Shown: positions 18,578-27,083 of the stretch, piece after piece
Position numbering within the stretch: the first letter of the stretch is position 1
How the letters are laid out: every line of letters starts with the position of its first letter
Origin: Comamonadaceae bacterium
GTDB taxonomy: Bacteria; Pseudomonadota; Gammaproteobacteria; Burkholderiales; Burkholderiaceae_C
Length of the DNA: 38,207 nucleotides
Reading direction: 5' to 3'
Assembly (NCBI GenBank): GCA_947448325.1
Contig: CANFMK010000004.1
Span: forward strand, 1 to 38,207
Position numbers and translations under genes: made by a program
Notes under the pieces: generated by a model
Databases searched by the model: none
Seen by the model: only the letters and a program-made list of their open reading frames with translations
Told to the model about the DNA's origin: nothing

Positions 18578-20602
18578 TTGCAGGTGAACACCGAAATTGA
18601 CGCCTCTTCTGAAGGCCTGCCCCTCCCCACAGCCCCCCTGCCCCGCCAGCCGATCCGCGAACTGCCTGACGAGTTGATCAGCCAGATCGCAGCCGGCGAG
18701 GTGGTCGAGCGCCCTGCCTCGGTGGTGCGTGAGCTGCTGGACAACGCCTTGGACGCCGGCGCCAGCCAGATCACGCTGCGATTGCTGGCGGGCGGCACGC
18801 GCTGGATCGCGGTGGAAGACGATGGCGCAGGCATAGCACCCGACGAGCTGCCCGTGGCCTTGAAGCGCCACGCCACCAGCAAGATCGGCAGCTTGGACGA
18901 TTTGGAGTCGGTGGCCACCATGGGTTTCCGGGGCGAGGCCTTGGCCGCGATCAATTCAGTGTCTGAGATGAGTTTGCTGTCGCGCACCGCCGGCCAAGCC
19001 AGCGCCTTTGTGCTGGACGGTCGCACCGGCGAGCTGCGGCCTGCGGCACGCGCCATCGGCACCACGGTGGAAGTCAAAGAACTGTTTTTCTCCACGCCAG
19101 CACGGCGCAAATTCCTCAAGTCCGACAGCACCGAGCTGGCCCATTGCATGGAGTCGGTGCGCCGCCATGCCTTGGCCCGACCCGATGTGGGCTTTGCCAT
19201 TTGGCACGAAGGCAAACTGGTCGAGCAGTGGCGCAACCACCCTGGACCGGCCGGGCTGGAGCAACGCTTGGCCGATGTGCTGGGCGAAGATTTTGTCGCC
19301 CAATCGGTGGCGGTGGATTACCGCACCGGCCCGGTGCACATCACCGGGCGTGCCGGTGTGCCCGACGCCGCGCGCTCACGCCCGGACCATCAGTTTGCCT
19401 ATGTGAACGGCCGATTTGTGCGTGACAAGGTGCTCACGCACGGCGCGCGCAGCGCCTACGAAGACGTGCTGCACGGACAGCGGCAACCGGTCTACGCGCT
19501 GTATGTGCAGATGGACCCTACCCGGGTCGATGTGAACGTGCACCCCACCAAAATCGAGGTGCGGTTTCGCGACAGCCGCGAAATCCACCAGGCCGTGCGT
19601 CATGCGATTGAAAACGCGTTGGCTGTGCCGCGGGCCCATGCACTGACGGCGCAGGCCTTGGGCGGCGAAACTGCGCAGGGAGGCAACGGCTTTGCTTTAT
19701 CCCAGGCCACTGCGCCCCGATTACCTGAATCGGCGGCTTGGCAGCAACGTGGCATGGCGCTGGACGCACCTGTGAGCAAGGGCGCAAGGCCTTTTGGCTA
19801 TGCCCCTCCCAGTGACACGCGCTACAGCCGCCATGTGGCCGATCTCCAAGCGCTTTGGGGTCAACCTGTTGAAGGCGCAGACTCTGCGAATCCGATCAGC
19901 TCAGGCTTTGAGCCCCTGGGCACACAGCGCCCTAATTTGGGCGAACCGGCAGATGCAGCGGTGCGCAGTATGGACGCGCCCACGCAGGGCGCAGCCCCCA
20001 ACGAACTGCCCCCCGGCGACTGGCCACTGGGCCGCGCCATCGCGCAACTGCAAGGGGTCTATGTGCTCGCTGAAAACGCGCAAGGTTTGATCGTGGTCGA
20101 TATGCATGCGGCGCACGAACGCATCGTTTACGAACGGCTCAAGCAGCAATGGACCCAGACCCAAATCAGCAGCCAACCGCTGTTGATTCCCGCGACCTTT
20201 GCCGCCACACCCCACGAAGTGGCCACTGCCGAAAGCTGCCAAGAAGTTTTGCAGCAACTGGGCATGGAAATATCGCCGCTGTCCGCTAAAACACTGGCCG
20301 TGCGGGCGGTGCCCACCAGCCTGGCTCAGGGTGACGCGGTGGAACTGGCCCGCAGCGTGCTGGCCGAATTGGCCCAGCACGATGCCTCCAGCGTGGTGCA
20401 GCGGGCGCACAACGAAATTCTGGGCACCATGGCCTGCCATGGGGCGGTGCGCGCCAACCGCCGCCTGACATTGGACGAGATGAACGCCCTGCTGCGCCAG
20501 ATGGAAGAAACCGAGCGCTCCGATCAGTGCAACCACGGGCGCCCCACATGGCGGCAAGTGACGATGCGCGAGTTGGACACTTTGTTCCTGCGCGGCCGTT
20601 GA
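18578..20602 (+). CDS. mutL: DNA mismatch repair protein MutL with endonuclease motif
   Basis: This 674-residue MutL links MutS mismatch recognition to strand removal. The GHKL ATPase domain shows ELLDNALDAGA (about 52-62), VEDDGAGI, ATSKI and GFRGEALAAI, and the transducer domain ends with VDVNVHPTKIEVRF. A variable linker (about 350-480) is rich in Pro, Ala and Gln. The C-terminal dimerisation domain carries DMHAAHERIVYE (508-519), matching the DxHAx2Ex4E endonuclease motif, plus ACHGAVRANR and the zinc-associated CNHGRP (651-656). It is therefore the nicking type rather than the E. coli MutH-dependent type. TTG 18578 is preferred over GTG 18584 because of ribosome-binding-site spacing. Confidence 0.95.
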   Translation: MQVNTEIDASSEGLPLPTAPLPRQPIRELPDELISQIAAGEVVERPASVVRELLDNALDAGASQITLRLLAGGTRWIAVEDDGAGIAPDELPVALKRHATSKIGSLDDLESVATMGFRGEALAAINSVSEMSLLSRTAGQASAFVLDGRTGELRPAARAIGTTVEVKELFFSTPARRKFLKSDSTELAHCMESVRRHALARPDVGFAIWHEGKLVEQWRNHPGPAGLEQRLADVLGEDFVAQSVAVDYRTGPVHITGRAGVPDAARSRPDHQFAYVNGRFVRDKVLTHGARSAYEDVLHGQRQPVYALYVQMDPTRVDVNVHPTKIEVRFRDSREIHQAVRHAIENALAVPRAHALTAQALGGETAQGGNGFALSQATAPRLPESAAWQQRGMALDAPVSKGARPFGYAPPSDTRYSRHVADLQALWGQPVEGADSANPISSGFEPLGTQRPNLGEPADAAVRSMDAPTQGAAPNELPPGDWPLGRAIAQLQGVYVLAENAQGLIVVDMHAAHERIVYERLKQQWTQTQISSQPLLIPATFAATPHEVATAESCQEVLQQLGMEISPLSAKTLAVRAVPTSLAQGDAVELARSVLAELAQHDASSVVQRAHNEILGTMACHGAVRANRRLTLDEMNALLRQMEETERSDQCNHGRPTWRQVTMRELDTLFLRGR

Positions 20603-21855
20603 TGAGCAAGCGCACTGACACGGCCAATGTGATGGCCGCGCCCATGCCAAACGCCATGTCACACACCTGGGTGGTGTTGATTTTGGCTTTGCTGCTGGGC
20701 AGCCAAGCGGTCACCACCGATTTGTATTTGCCCGCGCTGCCCAGCTTGACCGAAGGCTTTACCGCCAGCCTATCGCAAGCGCAGCTGACACTGACCGCGT
20801 TGCTGCTGGCCTTTGGTTTGTCTCAGCTGGTTTGGGGGCCGATGTCTGACCGCTATGGCCGCCGCCCGGTGTTGCTGTGGGGCATGGGCGCGTACACCTT
20901 GGCTTCCGTAGGCTGCGCATTGGCACCTTCGATGCACTTGCTGATTGTCTGGCGCACCTTGCAAGGCGTGGCCATGGGCGCGGCGGTGATGGCCGCACGT
21001 GCGGTGGTACGCGATCTGTACGCCCCTGTGGACGGCGCGCGTGTGATGTCCCAAGCTTTGACGGGTTTGGGCATGATCGCGTGTGCCTGCGCGCCTCTGG
21101 GCGGCTTGCTGACCGATCACTGGGGCTGGCGAAGCGCCTTGATGGTGCTGGCGGTATTTGGCGCCATGACCTGGAGTTTGCTGGCGCTGCAGTTCAAAGA
21201 AACGCTGGTCCAAGCCAACCCGCACGCGTTACAAGTCCAGGGACTGGTCACGGCCTGGAAGGAAATTTTGCGCAACCCCACCTTCAGGGCCTACTGCGCT
21301 TTGTCGTCTTGCTCGTACTTGGGCTTGTTCACCTTTTTGGCCGCCTCGTCTTTTGTGTTTGTGCGTCAATTCGGCTTGAGCAAAACCCACTATGGACTCT
21401 TGATGATGTCGATGTCGTTTTCCTACATCGTGGGCACCTTCATTTGCCGCAGATTGCTGCTGCGCATGAGCGTGCAACGCTGCGTGGCCCTGGCCTCTTG
21501 CTGCACGCTGACCGGCGGCATATCGCTGACCGCGCTGGCCTATGCCGGACACAACCAAACTTGGTACGGCCCGTGGGCGGTGATGGTGCCAGTGTATTTA
21601 TTCATGTTGGCGCACGGTGTGCACCAACCTTGCGGGCAAAGCGGTGCGGTGGCACCGTTCCCTCACAGGGCGGGCACGGCATCGGCGTTGAATGGTTTTT
21701 TGATGATGCTGGGGGCTTTTTTCATGGGCGCTTGGTTGGGCGCAAACTTGGACCAACCGGTCTTTGTCCTGGCCCACGGCATGCTGCTGTGGAGTGGGTG
21801 CATCACATTGTTGGCTTGGACCTGGGTGCGGCGTTTGCCCTTACCGAACCCATGA
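20602..21855 (+). CDS. MFS transporter of the Bcr/CflA drug-efflux family
   Basis: This 417-residue, 12-helix major facilitator resembles Bcr/CflA proton-driven exporters. The early motif [16 protein letters not shown] (about 36-51) is diagnostic of the subfamily, followed by the loop 2-3 motif [16 protein letters not shown] and [24 protein letters not shown], the antiporter motif C region. The substrate is unknown; family members export bicyclomycin, chloramphenicol, sulfonamides or natural metabolites. The ATG shares one base with the mutL stop (TGATG), and the stop overlaps the miaA start (ATGA). It is thus coupled to both housekeeping genes. Confidence 0.88.
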   Translation: MSKRTDTANVMAAPMPNAMSHTWVVLILALLLGSQAVTTDLYLPALPSLTEGFTASLSQAQLTLTALLLAFGLSQLVWGPMSDRYGRRPVLLWGMGAYTLASVGCALAPSMHLLIVWRTLQGVAMGAAVMAARAVVRDLYAPVDGARVMSQALTGLGMIACACAPLGGLLTDHWGWRSALMVLAVFGAMTWSLLALQFKETLVQANPHALQVQGLVTAWKEILRNPTFRAYCALSSCSYLGLFTFLAASSFVFVRQFGLSKTHYGLLMMSMSFSYIVGTFICRRLLLRMSVQRCVALASCCTLTGGISLTALAYAGHNQTWYGPWAVMVPVYLFMLAHGVHQPCGQSGAVAPFPHRAGTASALNGFLMMLGAFFMGAWLGANLDQPVFVLAHGMLLWSGCITLLAWTWVRRLPLPNP

Positions 21856-22811
21856 GCAACCCCACTGCAAAGCCTTGGGCTCTGGCCTTGGCTGGCCCCA
21901 CCGCCAGCGGCAAAACTGCGGCTGCTTTGGCCCTGGCCGAACTTTGGCAAGCACGCGGCGGGGTGGAAATCATCAGCGTCGATTCGGCGTTGGTGTTTCG
22001 CGGCATGGACATTGGCACCGCCAAACCGACGGTCGCCGAGTTGGCGGCAGTACCGCACCATTTGATCGACATCCGAGATCCGCTGAACGCCTACAGCGCC
22101 GCCGAGTTTGTGCGCGATGCCGAACGACTGATCAACGAGATCAGGGCGCGTGGCCACATGCCCTTGCTGGTGGGCGGCACCATGCTGTATTTCAAAGCTT
22201 TGTTCGAAGGCCTGAGCGACATGCCCCCGGCCGACCCAGAGGTACGCGAAGCTTTGCAGCAGTCCCTGGCGCAAGAAGGCTTGGATGTGCTGTACGCGCG
22301 CCTGAAAACGGCCGATCCGATCACCGCCGCGCGTTTGGCACCGGCCGACACGCAACGCATTTTGCGCGCCTTGGAAGTGTGGCAACTCACCGGACGCCCC
22401 ATCTCGTCCTTCCAAACCCGCGACGCCCAGGCAACTGCGCGCAGCGACATCGCTTTGATCACGCTGGAGCCCGTGCAGCGTGCATGGCTGCACACCCGCG
22501 TTGCACAGCGATTCGATCAGATGTTGCAGCAAGGCTTGGTGGCTGAAGTGCAGGCGCTACGTGAGCGTGGTGACCTGCATGCTGACCTGCCCGCCATGCG
22601 CTGCGTAGGCTACCGCCAGGTGTGGGAGGCCTTGGACAACCAGTCTCCAATGACTGAGATGCGCGACAAAGGCATCTTTGCCACCCGTCAACTGGCCAAA
22701 CGGCAAATCACTTGGCTGCGCAGCATGCAACACAGGCATATGGTGGCCGCCGATGCGGATGATGCCTTAGCGCAGGTGATCACTCTGGCGCAAGCCTTGA
22801 TGACGAAGTGA
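21852..22811 (+). CDS. miaA: tRNA dimethylallyltransferase
   Basis: This 319-residue enzyme transfers a dimethylallyl group to A37 of tRNAs reading U-starting codons. It has a P-loop GPTASGKT (about 15-22), the substrate motif [41 protein letters not shown] and the tRNA-binding stretch [16 protein letters not shown]. Near the C-terminus are [11 protein letters not shown] and [12 protein letters not shown], both conserved. In E. coli this gene also follows mutL, so the position is ancestral except for the MFS gene between them. Its ATG overlaps the MFS stop. No hfq follows; the next gene faces the opposite way. Confidence 0.96.
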   Translation: MSNPTAKPWALALAGPTASGKTAAALALAELWQARGGVEIISVDSALVFRGMDIGTAKPTVAELAAVPHHLIDIRDPLNAYSAAEFVRDAERLINEIRARGHMPLLVGGTMLYFKALFEGLSDMPPADPEVREALQQSLAQEGLDVLYARLKTADPITAARLAPADTQRILRALEVWQLTGRPISSFQTRDAQATARSDIALITLEPVQRAWLHTRVAQRFDQMLQQGLVAEVQALRERGDLHADLPAMRCVGYRQVWEALDNQSPMTEMRDKGIFATRQLAKRQITWLRSMQHRHMVAADADDALAQVITLAQALMTK

Positions 22812-22875
22812 AATGGATTGCGGACTCTGTCCAAGGCGCGATGGCAGTCAGTGCAGCCGTCGCGATTCAAAGGAA

Positions 22876-23667
22876 TCAATGGCCCTTGAAAACGGGTTTG
22901 CGACGCTCCATGAAAGCGGTTCGCCCTTCCAAAAAATCTGCGCTTTGACTGGTCAGGCGCACTCTTTCTCCCAGGACTTTCAAATCCATTTGGCCTGCAA
23001 TGATGTCGTTCAAAGACTTTTTGGTTTCTTGCGTGGCCAGCGGCGCCAAAGCCAAGATGTCTTGGGTTAACAATTCCAATTTGGAACGCCATTCATCCAT
23101 CGCCAGAAATTCTTCAAACAAGCCCAGTTTTTCCAAGTCTTGCCAGGTAAAAGGTCGTGCCGATAAAAAAGCGCGTTTGGTGGCGGATACCCCCATTCGA
23201 TTGATGTAACGCTGCAATCCGCTGGCGTAGTAATGCAAGCCCAATGCGGTCGCTGGCATGCGCCATTCAATGCCTTTCAAGCCCAATCGCAGGTCACAGG
23301 CCAAAACCAAATCTGTCGCGCCGCCATAGACACTGCCATTCAAAGCGCACACCGTCACAGGCCTGATGCTGGCCAAGGCATCAGGCACGTTTTCAAAGGG
23401 CATCCTGTCCTGTTCCGATTCGCTGAAGCTACCAATGTCGTAGCCGGCACAAAAAACGGGTTTGGGTTGCCCTGTGGTGTTGGCCGTCAGGACCACCACG
23501 CGAACCTGGGCATCCTGGTTCACAGCAGCGAAGTGCGCCAGCAAAGTTTTCAAGTCGTTGTTTTCCAGCCGATTGCGCTGGGCCGGACGGTTCAAGGTGA
23601 TGGTGGCGATACCGTCTGCAATTTGCAGGACCGGTGAACTGGGGGTTGCGAAGGGATCAGTCATCAT
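22876..23667 (-). CDS. Crotonase-fold (enoyl-CoA hydratase/isomerase family) protein lacking both catalytic Glu
   Basis: This 263-residue crotonase-superfamily protein contains the CoA-binding and oxyanion features: ATITLNRPAQRNRL (about 21-34), VFCAGYDIG (71-79) and NGSVYGGATDLVLACDLR (110-127). However, the two glutamates that activate water in enoyl-CoA hydratase align with D119 and A139 (MPATALG). It therefore may not be a standard hydratase; isomerase, hydrolase or another thioester chemistry is possible. The start is ATG 23667 or the adjoining ATG 23664, neither with a ribosome binding site. It is downstream of arfB in the same direction, separated by about 129 bases with no clear terminator. 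Confidence 0.8.
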   Translation of the reverse strand: MMTDPFATPSSPVLQIADGIATITLNRPAQRNRLENNDLKTLLAHFAAVNQDAQVRVVVLTANTTGQPKPVFCAGYDIGSFSESEQDRMPFENVPDALASIRPVTVCALNGSVYGGATDLVLACDLRLGLKGIEWRMPATALGLHYYASGLQRYINRMGVSATKRAFLSARPFTWQDLEKLGLFEEFLAMDEWRSKLELLTQDILALAPLATQETKKSLNDIIAGQMDLKVLGERVRLTSQSADFLEGRTAFMERRKPVFKGH

Positions 23668-23796
23668 GGATGGAGGTGAAATGAAAAAATAAGGTTTCCA
23701 GCAACGCCTGCGAAGCGTCAAACCTCCACCTTACACCACCAGCGTGGTCTCAACGGCAGGCGATGCACAAGGAACAGGCACAGGGCCTGATTCAAG

Positions 23797-24195
23797 TCAA
23801 TCCAGACCTTTACTGCCTCGGCTGGCTTTCAAATCTGAACGCTTATTTTTGCTTTGCAAACGCTTTTGCACCGCACCGTAACTGGGTTTCGTCGGTTTGC
23901 GTTTTTTCGGCGGCACGGCCACGCTGTTGACCAGTTCATGCAGTCGCGAAAACGCGTCCATGCGGTTCATGTCTTGGGTGCGATAGCGCTGGGCCTTGAG
24001 CACCAGCACACCTTCTTGTGTGATGCGACTGTCGCTCAAAGCCAGCAAACGCTCTTTCACCGGCTCGGGCAATGACGAATGCACAATGTCAAAACGCAGT
24101 TGAATCGCACTGGAGACTTTGTTGACGTTTTGCCCCCCCGGGCCTTGGGCACGAATGGCCGTGACATCGACTTCAGATTCAGCAATGACGAGCAC
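23797..24195 (-). CDS. arfB: Alternative ribosome-rescue factor ArfB (YaeJ)
   Basis: This 132-residue release-factor-like hydrolase frees peptides from stalled ribosomes without a stop codon. The GGQ motif lies in AIRAQGPGGQNVNKVSSA (about 13-30) and catalyses peptidyl-tRNA hydrolysis. A lysine-rich tail (KKRKPTKPSYGAVQKRLQSK, then KRSDLKASRG) is the part that sits in the empty mRNA channel in ArfB structures. No codon-recognition domain is present, which excludes RF1 and RF2. GTG 24195 gives the usual short N-terminus (MLVIAESEV); TTG 24204 would add three residues. Neither start has a clear ribosome binding site. Confidence 0.93.
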   Translation of the reverse strand: MLVIAESEVDVTAIRAQGPGGQNVNKVSSAIQLRFDIVHSSLPEPVKERLLALSDSRITQEGVLVLKAQRYRTQDMNRMDAFSRLHELVNSVAVPPKKRKPTKPSYGAVQKRLQSKNKRSDLKASRGSKGLD

Positions 24196-24230
24196 AGTGG
24201 CCAAGATAGACAGATATAGAGTGGAATAGC

Positions 24231-24260
24231 CTGACTCTAACCCAGTGGCCAGCGTACACT
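24231..24260 (+). promoter_or_regulatory. Predicted promoter of the 47-residue gene
   Basis: CTGACT (24231-24236) and TACACT (24255-24260) are separated by 18 bases, each with four to five matches to sigma-70 hexamers. Transcription would start near 24267, leaving a leader of about 22 bases that includes the AAGGTGAT ribosome binding site. The site lies in the gap divergent from arfB. Confidence 0.4.
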
Positions 24261-24288
24261 GAGAGCCTCAACTATCCAAGGTGATGTC

Positions 24289-24432
24289 ATGGCCAAAGGT
24301 CAACAAAAAACAAACAAAGAGTCCAAGAAGCCGAAAAAGGACACCTCGGCCCCCAAACCACCCAGCGGCGGTGAGCCCGTGCGTCCAACGCAAACCACCA
24401 CCATCATTCCTCGCGGTAAAAAACCCATTTAA
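24289..24432 (+). CDS. 47-residue Lys/Pro-rich small protein
   Basis: An ATG preceded by AAGGTGAT at five bases, an excellent ribosome binding site, opens a 47-codon frame ending in TAA. The product begins M-A-K-G-Q-Q-K-T-N-K and is very basic in its first half (K-E-S-K-K-P-K-K-D). A Pro/Gly-rich middle (A-P-K-P-P-S-G-G-E-P) is followed by a short Thr/Ile patch and R-G-K-K-P-I. No transmembrane segment or folded domain is evident, so it is probably disordered and perhaps nucleic-acid or ribosome binding. I recall similar short proteins from related bacteria but assign no function. The opposite strand and other frames give no better candidate. Confidence 0.65.
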   Translation: MAKGQQKTNKESKKPKKDTSAPKPPSGGEPVRPTQTTTIIPRGKKPI

Positions 24433-24521
24433 TTCAAGCCCTTCGCCAAGGTGCAACATCGCCCCATGGCCAAGATGATCTGGGCGCTTCATGTCGCCCT
24501 ACTTTCGCTTCGATACTGCCC

Positions 24522-25553
24522 ATGACCGACAATGCTTCATTGCTGTGGCCCAGTTCCGGCTATCCCTTGCTGACCCCAGATGCACGTGGCCATTTGCAAG
24601 TCACCGATGCCTTTTTGCAGTCACTGCTCGAACGCCCTGAGTTGGCACCGATAGCTTCTTCATGCCCCGCCGAAATCGAATTGCACAGCGCGCTGTGCGA
24701 AGCGCCAAGGCAAATCGTCAGTCCTGCACGCTTGGCCCACTTGAAAGACCCCGACGCTGCTGAAAACTACGCCGTTTGGCTGCGCTTTCGCGACCGGCTC
24801 TTGGCGCGCCCCACCTTGGAAGCGAGCTATTTGGCTTTGTTTGAGGGAGAAGGTGTGGACGTCCCACCGGTCCTGGTTCAGCACATCACGCAAATTTTGG
24901 TGCAACATGTTTTGGGCAAAGAGGCGACGCCCCTCCAAGCCCGCGCCGCCGAGATGCTGTTCAGGCCGCAAAAAATATCGGTGCTGGAAGGCGGCACTGT
25001 CATGGCCGCTGACCATGAGACCGTTGAGCGCCATGCGCAAACGGGCGGCTTTGGAAGTTTGGGCGAACTGCTCAAGCAAGGTGGCATTCCGACCCGCAGT
25101 GTGGATCTGGATGTGTTGAACGACGACGAAGGTCAAAACAGCTACTGGTCTCGCTCTGAGCGGTTTGACATGGTGGTGTGTTTGAACCGGGAGCAACCCG
25201 CGCTATCGGCTTTGTGCGACGTGCTGACGCGTTGGATTGCGCATTTTCTGAATGTCTCCGTGCGCATCCAAACTGCCCGAGAAATTGCCGACGACAACTG
25301 GGTCTGGCATGTGGGCCTGGATGCGCAAGCCAGCAGCGTCCTCAATGACCTGTTCACTGGCGCTGAAGTCGATGAAGACCGGATGCGCCGTTTGCTGTGC
25401 CTGTTTATTCTGGAATTTGATTCGCCCAGCGACATGCGCAGCGATGTGGCCGGTCGGCCGGTGTACTTGGCCATGGCCATGGATGCAGGTCAACGATTGA
25501 ACATCAAACCGCAAAACTTGCTGCTGAACTTGCCTTTGGCGCTGCGCTCCTGA
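24522..25553 (+). CDS. DUF6352 family protein (function unknown)
   Basis: This 343-residue protein looks like the DUF6352 family seen in Burkholderiales. Recognisable parts are the N-terminal LLWPSSGYPLLTPDARGHLQVTDAFLQ, the AENYAVWLRFRDRLL segment (about 79-94) and the C-terminal WVWHVGLDAQASSVLNDLF and NLPLALR stretches. It is cytoplasmic, with no signal peptide or membrane helix. The long central region (PLQARAAEMLFRPQKISVLEGGTVMAAD) has no known catalytic motif. No function is established. It is 89 bases downstream of the small-protein gene and converges with the DUF1178 gene. No ribosome binding site is evident before ATG 24522. Confidence 0.65.
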   Translation: MTDNASLLWPSSGYPLLTPDARGHLQVTDAFLQSLLERPELAPIASSCPAEIELHSALCEAPRQIVSPARLAHLKDPDAAENYAVWLRFRDRLLARPTLEASYLALFEGEGVDVPPVLVQHITQILVQHVLGKEATPLQARAAEMLFRPQKISVLEGGTVMAADHETVERHAQTGGFGSLGELLKQGGIPTRSVDLDVLNDDEGQNSYWSRSERFDMVVCLNREQPALSALCDVLTRWIAHFLNVSVRIQTAREIADDNWVWHVGLDAQASSVLNDLFTGAEVDEDRMRRLLCLFILEFDSPSDMRSDVAGRPVYLAMAMDAGQRLNIKPQNLLLNLPLALRS

Positions 25554-25598
25554 ACGCTGCAGCCACTGTGATCTGCTCCCCGAGCGGCAAGCGCAGGC

Positions 25599-26105
25599 TT
25601 ACTGGAGCGGTCCCTTGAGGCTTTCGATCATGGGCAAGGCCATGACCTCGATGCCCTCATCAAGCAAGGCCTCGGTCTCTTCGCGGGTGACTTGGCCGCG
25701 GATGCCGCGCGCTTTGGCTTCACCGTAATGCATTTTGCGCGCTTCGTCGGCAAATTGGCTACCCACGTCTTCGGTATGGGCCAACACCTGACGCACGGCG
25801 TGCATCAAGGCCTGCTGCATTTGCTGCAGCGCCTCTGGTGCGGCTGGACTGGTCGCCGCAGGCAAGTGAACGGGCGCCGCTGTTTCAACGGCACTGCCCG
25901 TCTGGCTCGGGGCCGCAGGGCTCGCCATCGGCTCAGCAGCACCGAGGTTCAAACGGGGCGCCGAAGGCAGTTTGACGATCTGGGCATCGCCACACAAAGG
26001 GCAAGAGACCAAACCCCGCGCACGCTGGGATTGGAAGTCGTCTTCTGAGCCGAACCAGCCCTCAAAGCCATGGGCGTGGGCGCACTGAAGATTCAGCACT
26101 TTCAT
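25599..26105 (-). CDS. DUF1178 family zinc-ribbon-like protein
   Basis: This 168-residue protein has a DUF1178 N-terminus: C8 (LNLQCAHAHGFEGWF) with H10 or H12, then C35 and C38 in SCPLCGD, likely forming a zinc ribbon. A Pro/Ala-rich linker (about 55-90) follows. A conserved C-terminal region contains VGSQFADEARKMHYGEAKARGIRGQVTREE and the conclusion VMALPMIE. Function is unknown. Its ATG shares one base with the NUDIX stop codon, and it is the last gene of the leftward nuo operon, a recurrent arrangement in Burkholderiales. Confidence 0.82.
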   Translation of the reverse strand: MKVLNLQCAHAHGFEGWFGSEDDFQSQRARGLVSCPLCGDAQIVKLPSAPRLNLGAAEPMASPAAPSQTGSAVETAAPVHLPAATSPAAPEALQQMQQALMHAVRQVLAHTEDVGSQFADEARKMHYGEAKARGIRGQVTREETEALLDEGIEVMALPMIESLKGPLQ

Positions 26106-26737
26106 CAGTCGACTCCCACTGATTGCCAAACCAAGGGCCAGGTGGCTGTAGGACCTTGGGTATTTTGCAACCACAGCATGCCAGCCAAGGTCTTGGCATC
26201 AGTCACCAGGCCCTGCATGCAACGCTGCATCAAGTCCGCAGGCGTTAGCGTGATCACATCCAAAAACTCTTCGTTGTCCAATGCCCGCGCTCCGGCCGTG
26301 AGGCCTCTGGCAAACCAGATTTCAATGCTTTCAGTGGAATAGGCGATCACCGGATGCGTGACGCCCGCCCTCGCCCATTCAGTGGCGGTGTAGCCAGTTT
26401 CTTCACGCAACTCACGCTGGGCACACAGCCAGGTGTCTTCACCCGGATCGATCTTGCCGGCCGGAAACTCGAGCATGACTTGACCTACGGGGTAGCGGTA
26501 CTGGCGCTCCATCACCAGTTGCGTACGGCCATCGGGCGTTGTGAGCAAGGGGATCACCATCACAGCGCCAGGGTGCACGAAATACTCGCGCGTGGCCGTG
26601 CGCGCATTGGGCAAACGCACCGTGTCGCGAAATGCATGCAAGAATTGACCGCGCAAAATTTCATGTCCGTCTTCACGAACTTCCACCAAGTGGTGATCCG
26701 CAGGGTCCACTTGGGGCACGATCGGGTTCACAGTCAT
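26105..26737 (-). CDS. NUDIX hydrolase, ADP-ribose pyrophosphatase-like
   Basis: This 210-residue protein contains a complete NUDIX box, GKIDPGEDTWLCAQRELREETGY (about 116-138). The preceding VMERQYRYPVGQVMLEFPAG is typical of ADP-ribose pyrophosphatases of the NudF type. These hydrolyse ADP-ribose, NADH-related or other nucleoside-diphosphate-linked substrates; the exact substrate is not determinable. The likely start is ATG 26737 (MTVNPIVPQ); an in-frame ATG at 26752 is an alternative. The stop overlaps the DUF1178 start by one base. Placement after complex I genes hints at NAD(H)-linked housekeeping, which is inference only. Confidence 0.88.
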   Translation of the reverse strand: MTVNPIVPQVDPADHHLVEVREDGHEILRGQFLHAFRDTVRLPNARTATREYFVHPGAVMVIPLLTTPDGRTQLVMERQYRYPVGQVMLEFPAGKIDPGEDTWLCAQRELREETGYTATEWARAGVTHPVIAYSTESIEIWFARGLTAGARALDNEEFLDVITLTPADLMQRCMQGLVTDAKTLAGMLWLQNTQGPTATWPLVWQSVGVD

Positions 26738-26780
26738 GACAGGCGGCACCATGGGTGAAAACGAAGCTGACAAGTCCGCG

Positions 26781-27083
26781 TCAATCGCGGTGTTTGAGCA
26801 GGTAGCGAAACACAAAACCAGGGAACGCCAAGGTGATGAACATCGTTCCCGTCACCGCGTAAAACTCCCAGGCTTGCGGCGCGATCTGACCCAGGTTGTT
26901 CTCCAAGGCCAAGGCAACTGAACCGACCACAAAATAAGCCACGACCAATTCGATCAAGCGCCAGCCCAGGGACTTGCTCACGGCTCGAGGCCCCAGGACA
27001 GCCAGGCGCTGACTGATGAAGGGGGCATTGGCGGCGATCAAGGCCAGCACGATCACGCCGCAGGTGGACAGTTGTGCGTTCAA
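26781..27083 (-). CDS. DUF2818 membrane protein downstream of nuoN
   Basis: This 100-residue protein has three hydrophobic segments (about 6-24, 42-60 and 74-92). Motifs [18 protein letters not shown] and [23 protein letters not shown] match DUF2818. No ATG precedes the conserved start region. TTG 27083 overlaps the nuoN stop as TTGA, the same coupling geometry as ATGA overlaps elsewhere in this operon. An ATG at 27116 inside nuoN would add 11 residues and is less likely. A role in complex I assembly or stability is suggested only by constant linkage to nuoN in related bacteria. Confidence 0.8.
   Translation of the reverse strand: MNAQLSTCGVIVLALIAANAPFISQRLAVLGPRAVSKSLGWRLIELVVAYFVVGSVALALENNLGQIAPQAWEFYAVTGTMFITLAFPGFVFRYLLKHRD

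Noticed and set aside
20877-21851. Apparent 644-residue fusion upstream of miaA
   Set aside because: The upstream portion is the MFS gene read in the wrong frame; MiaA begins at ATG 21852 with a coupled overlap.
23700-23796. Terminator between arfB and the crotonase-like gene
   Set aside because: Only short weak stems (CAGGC-GCCTG, ACGC-GCGT) without T tracts occur.
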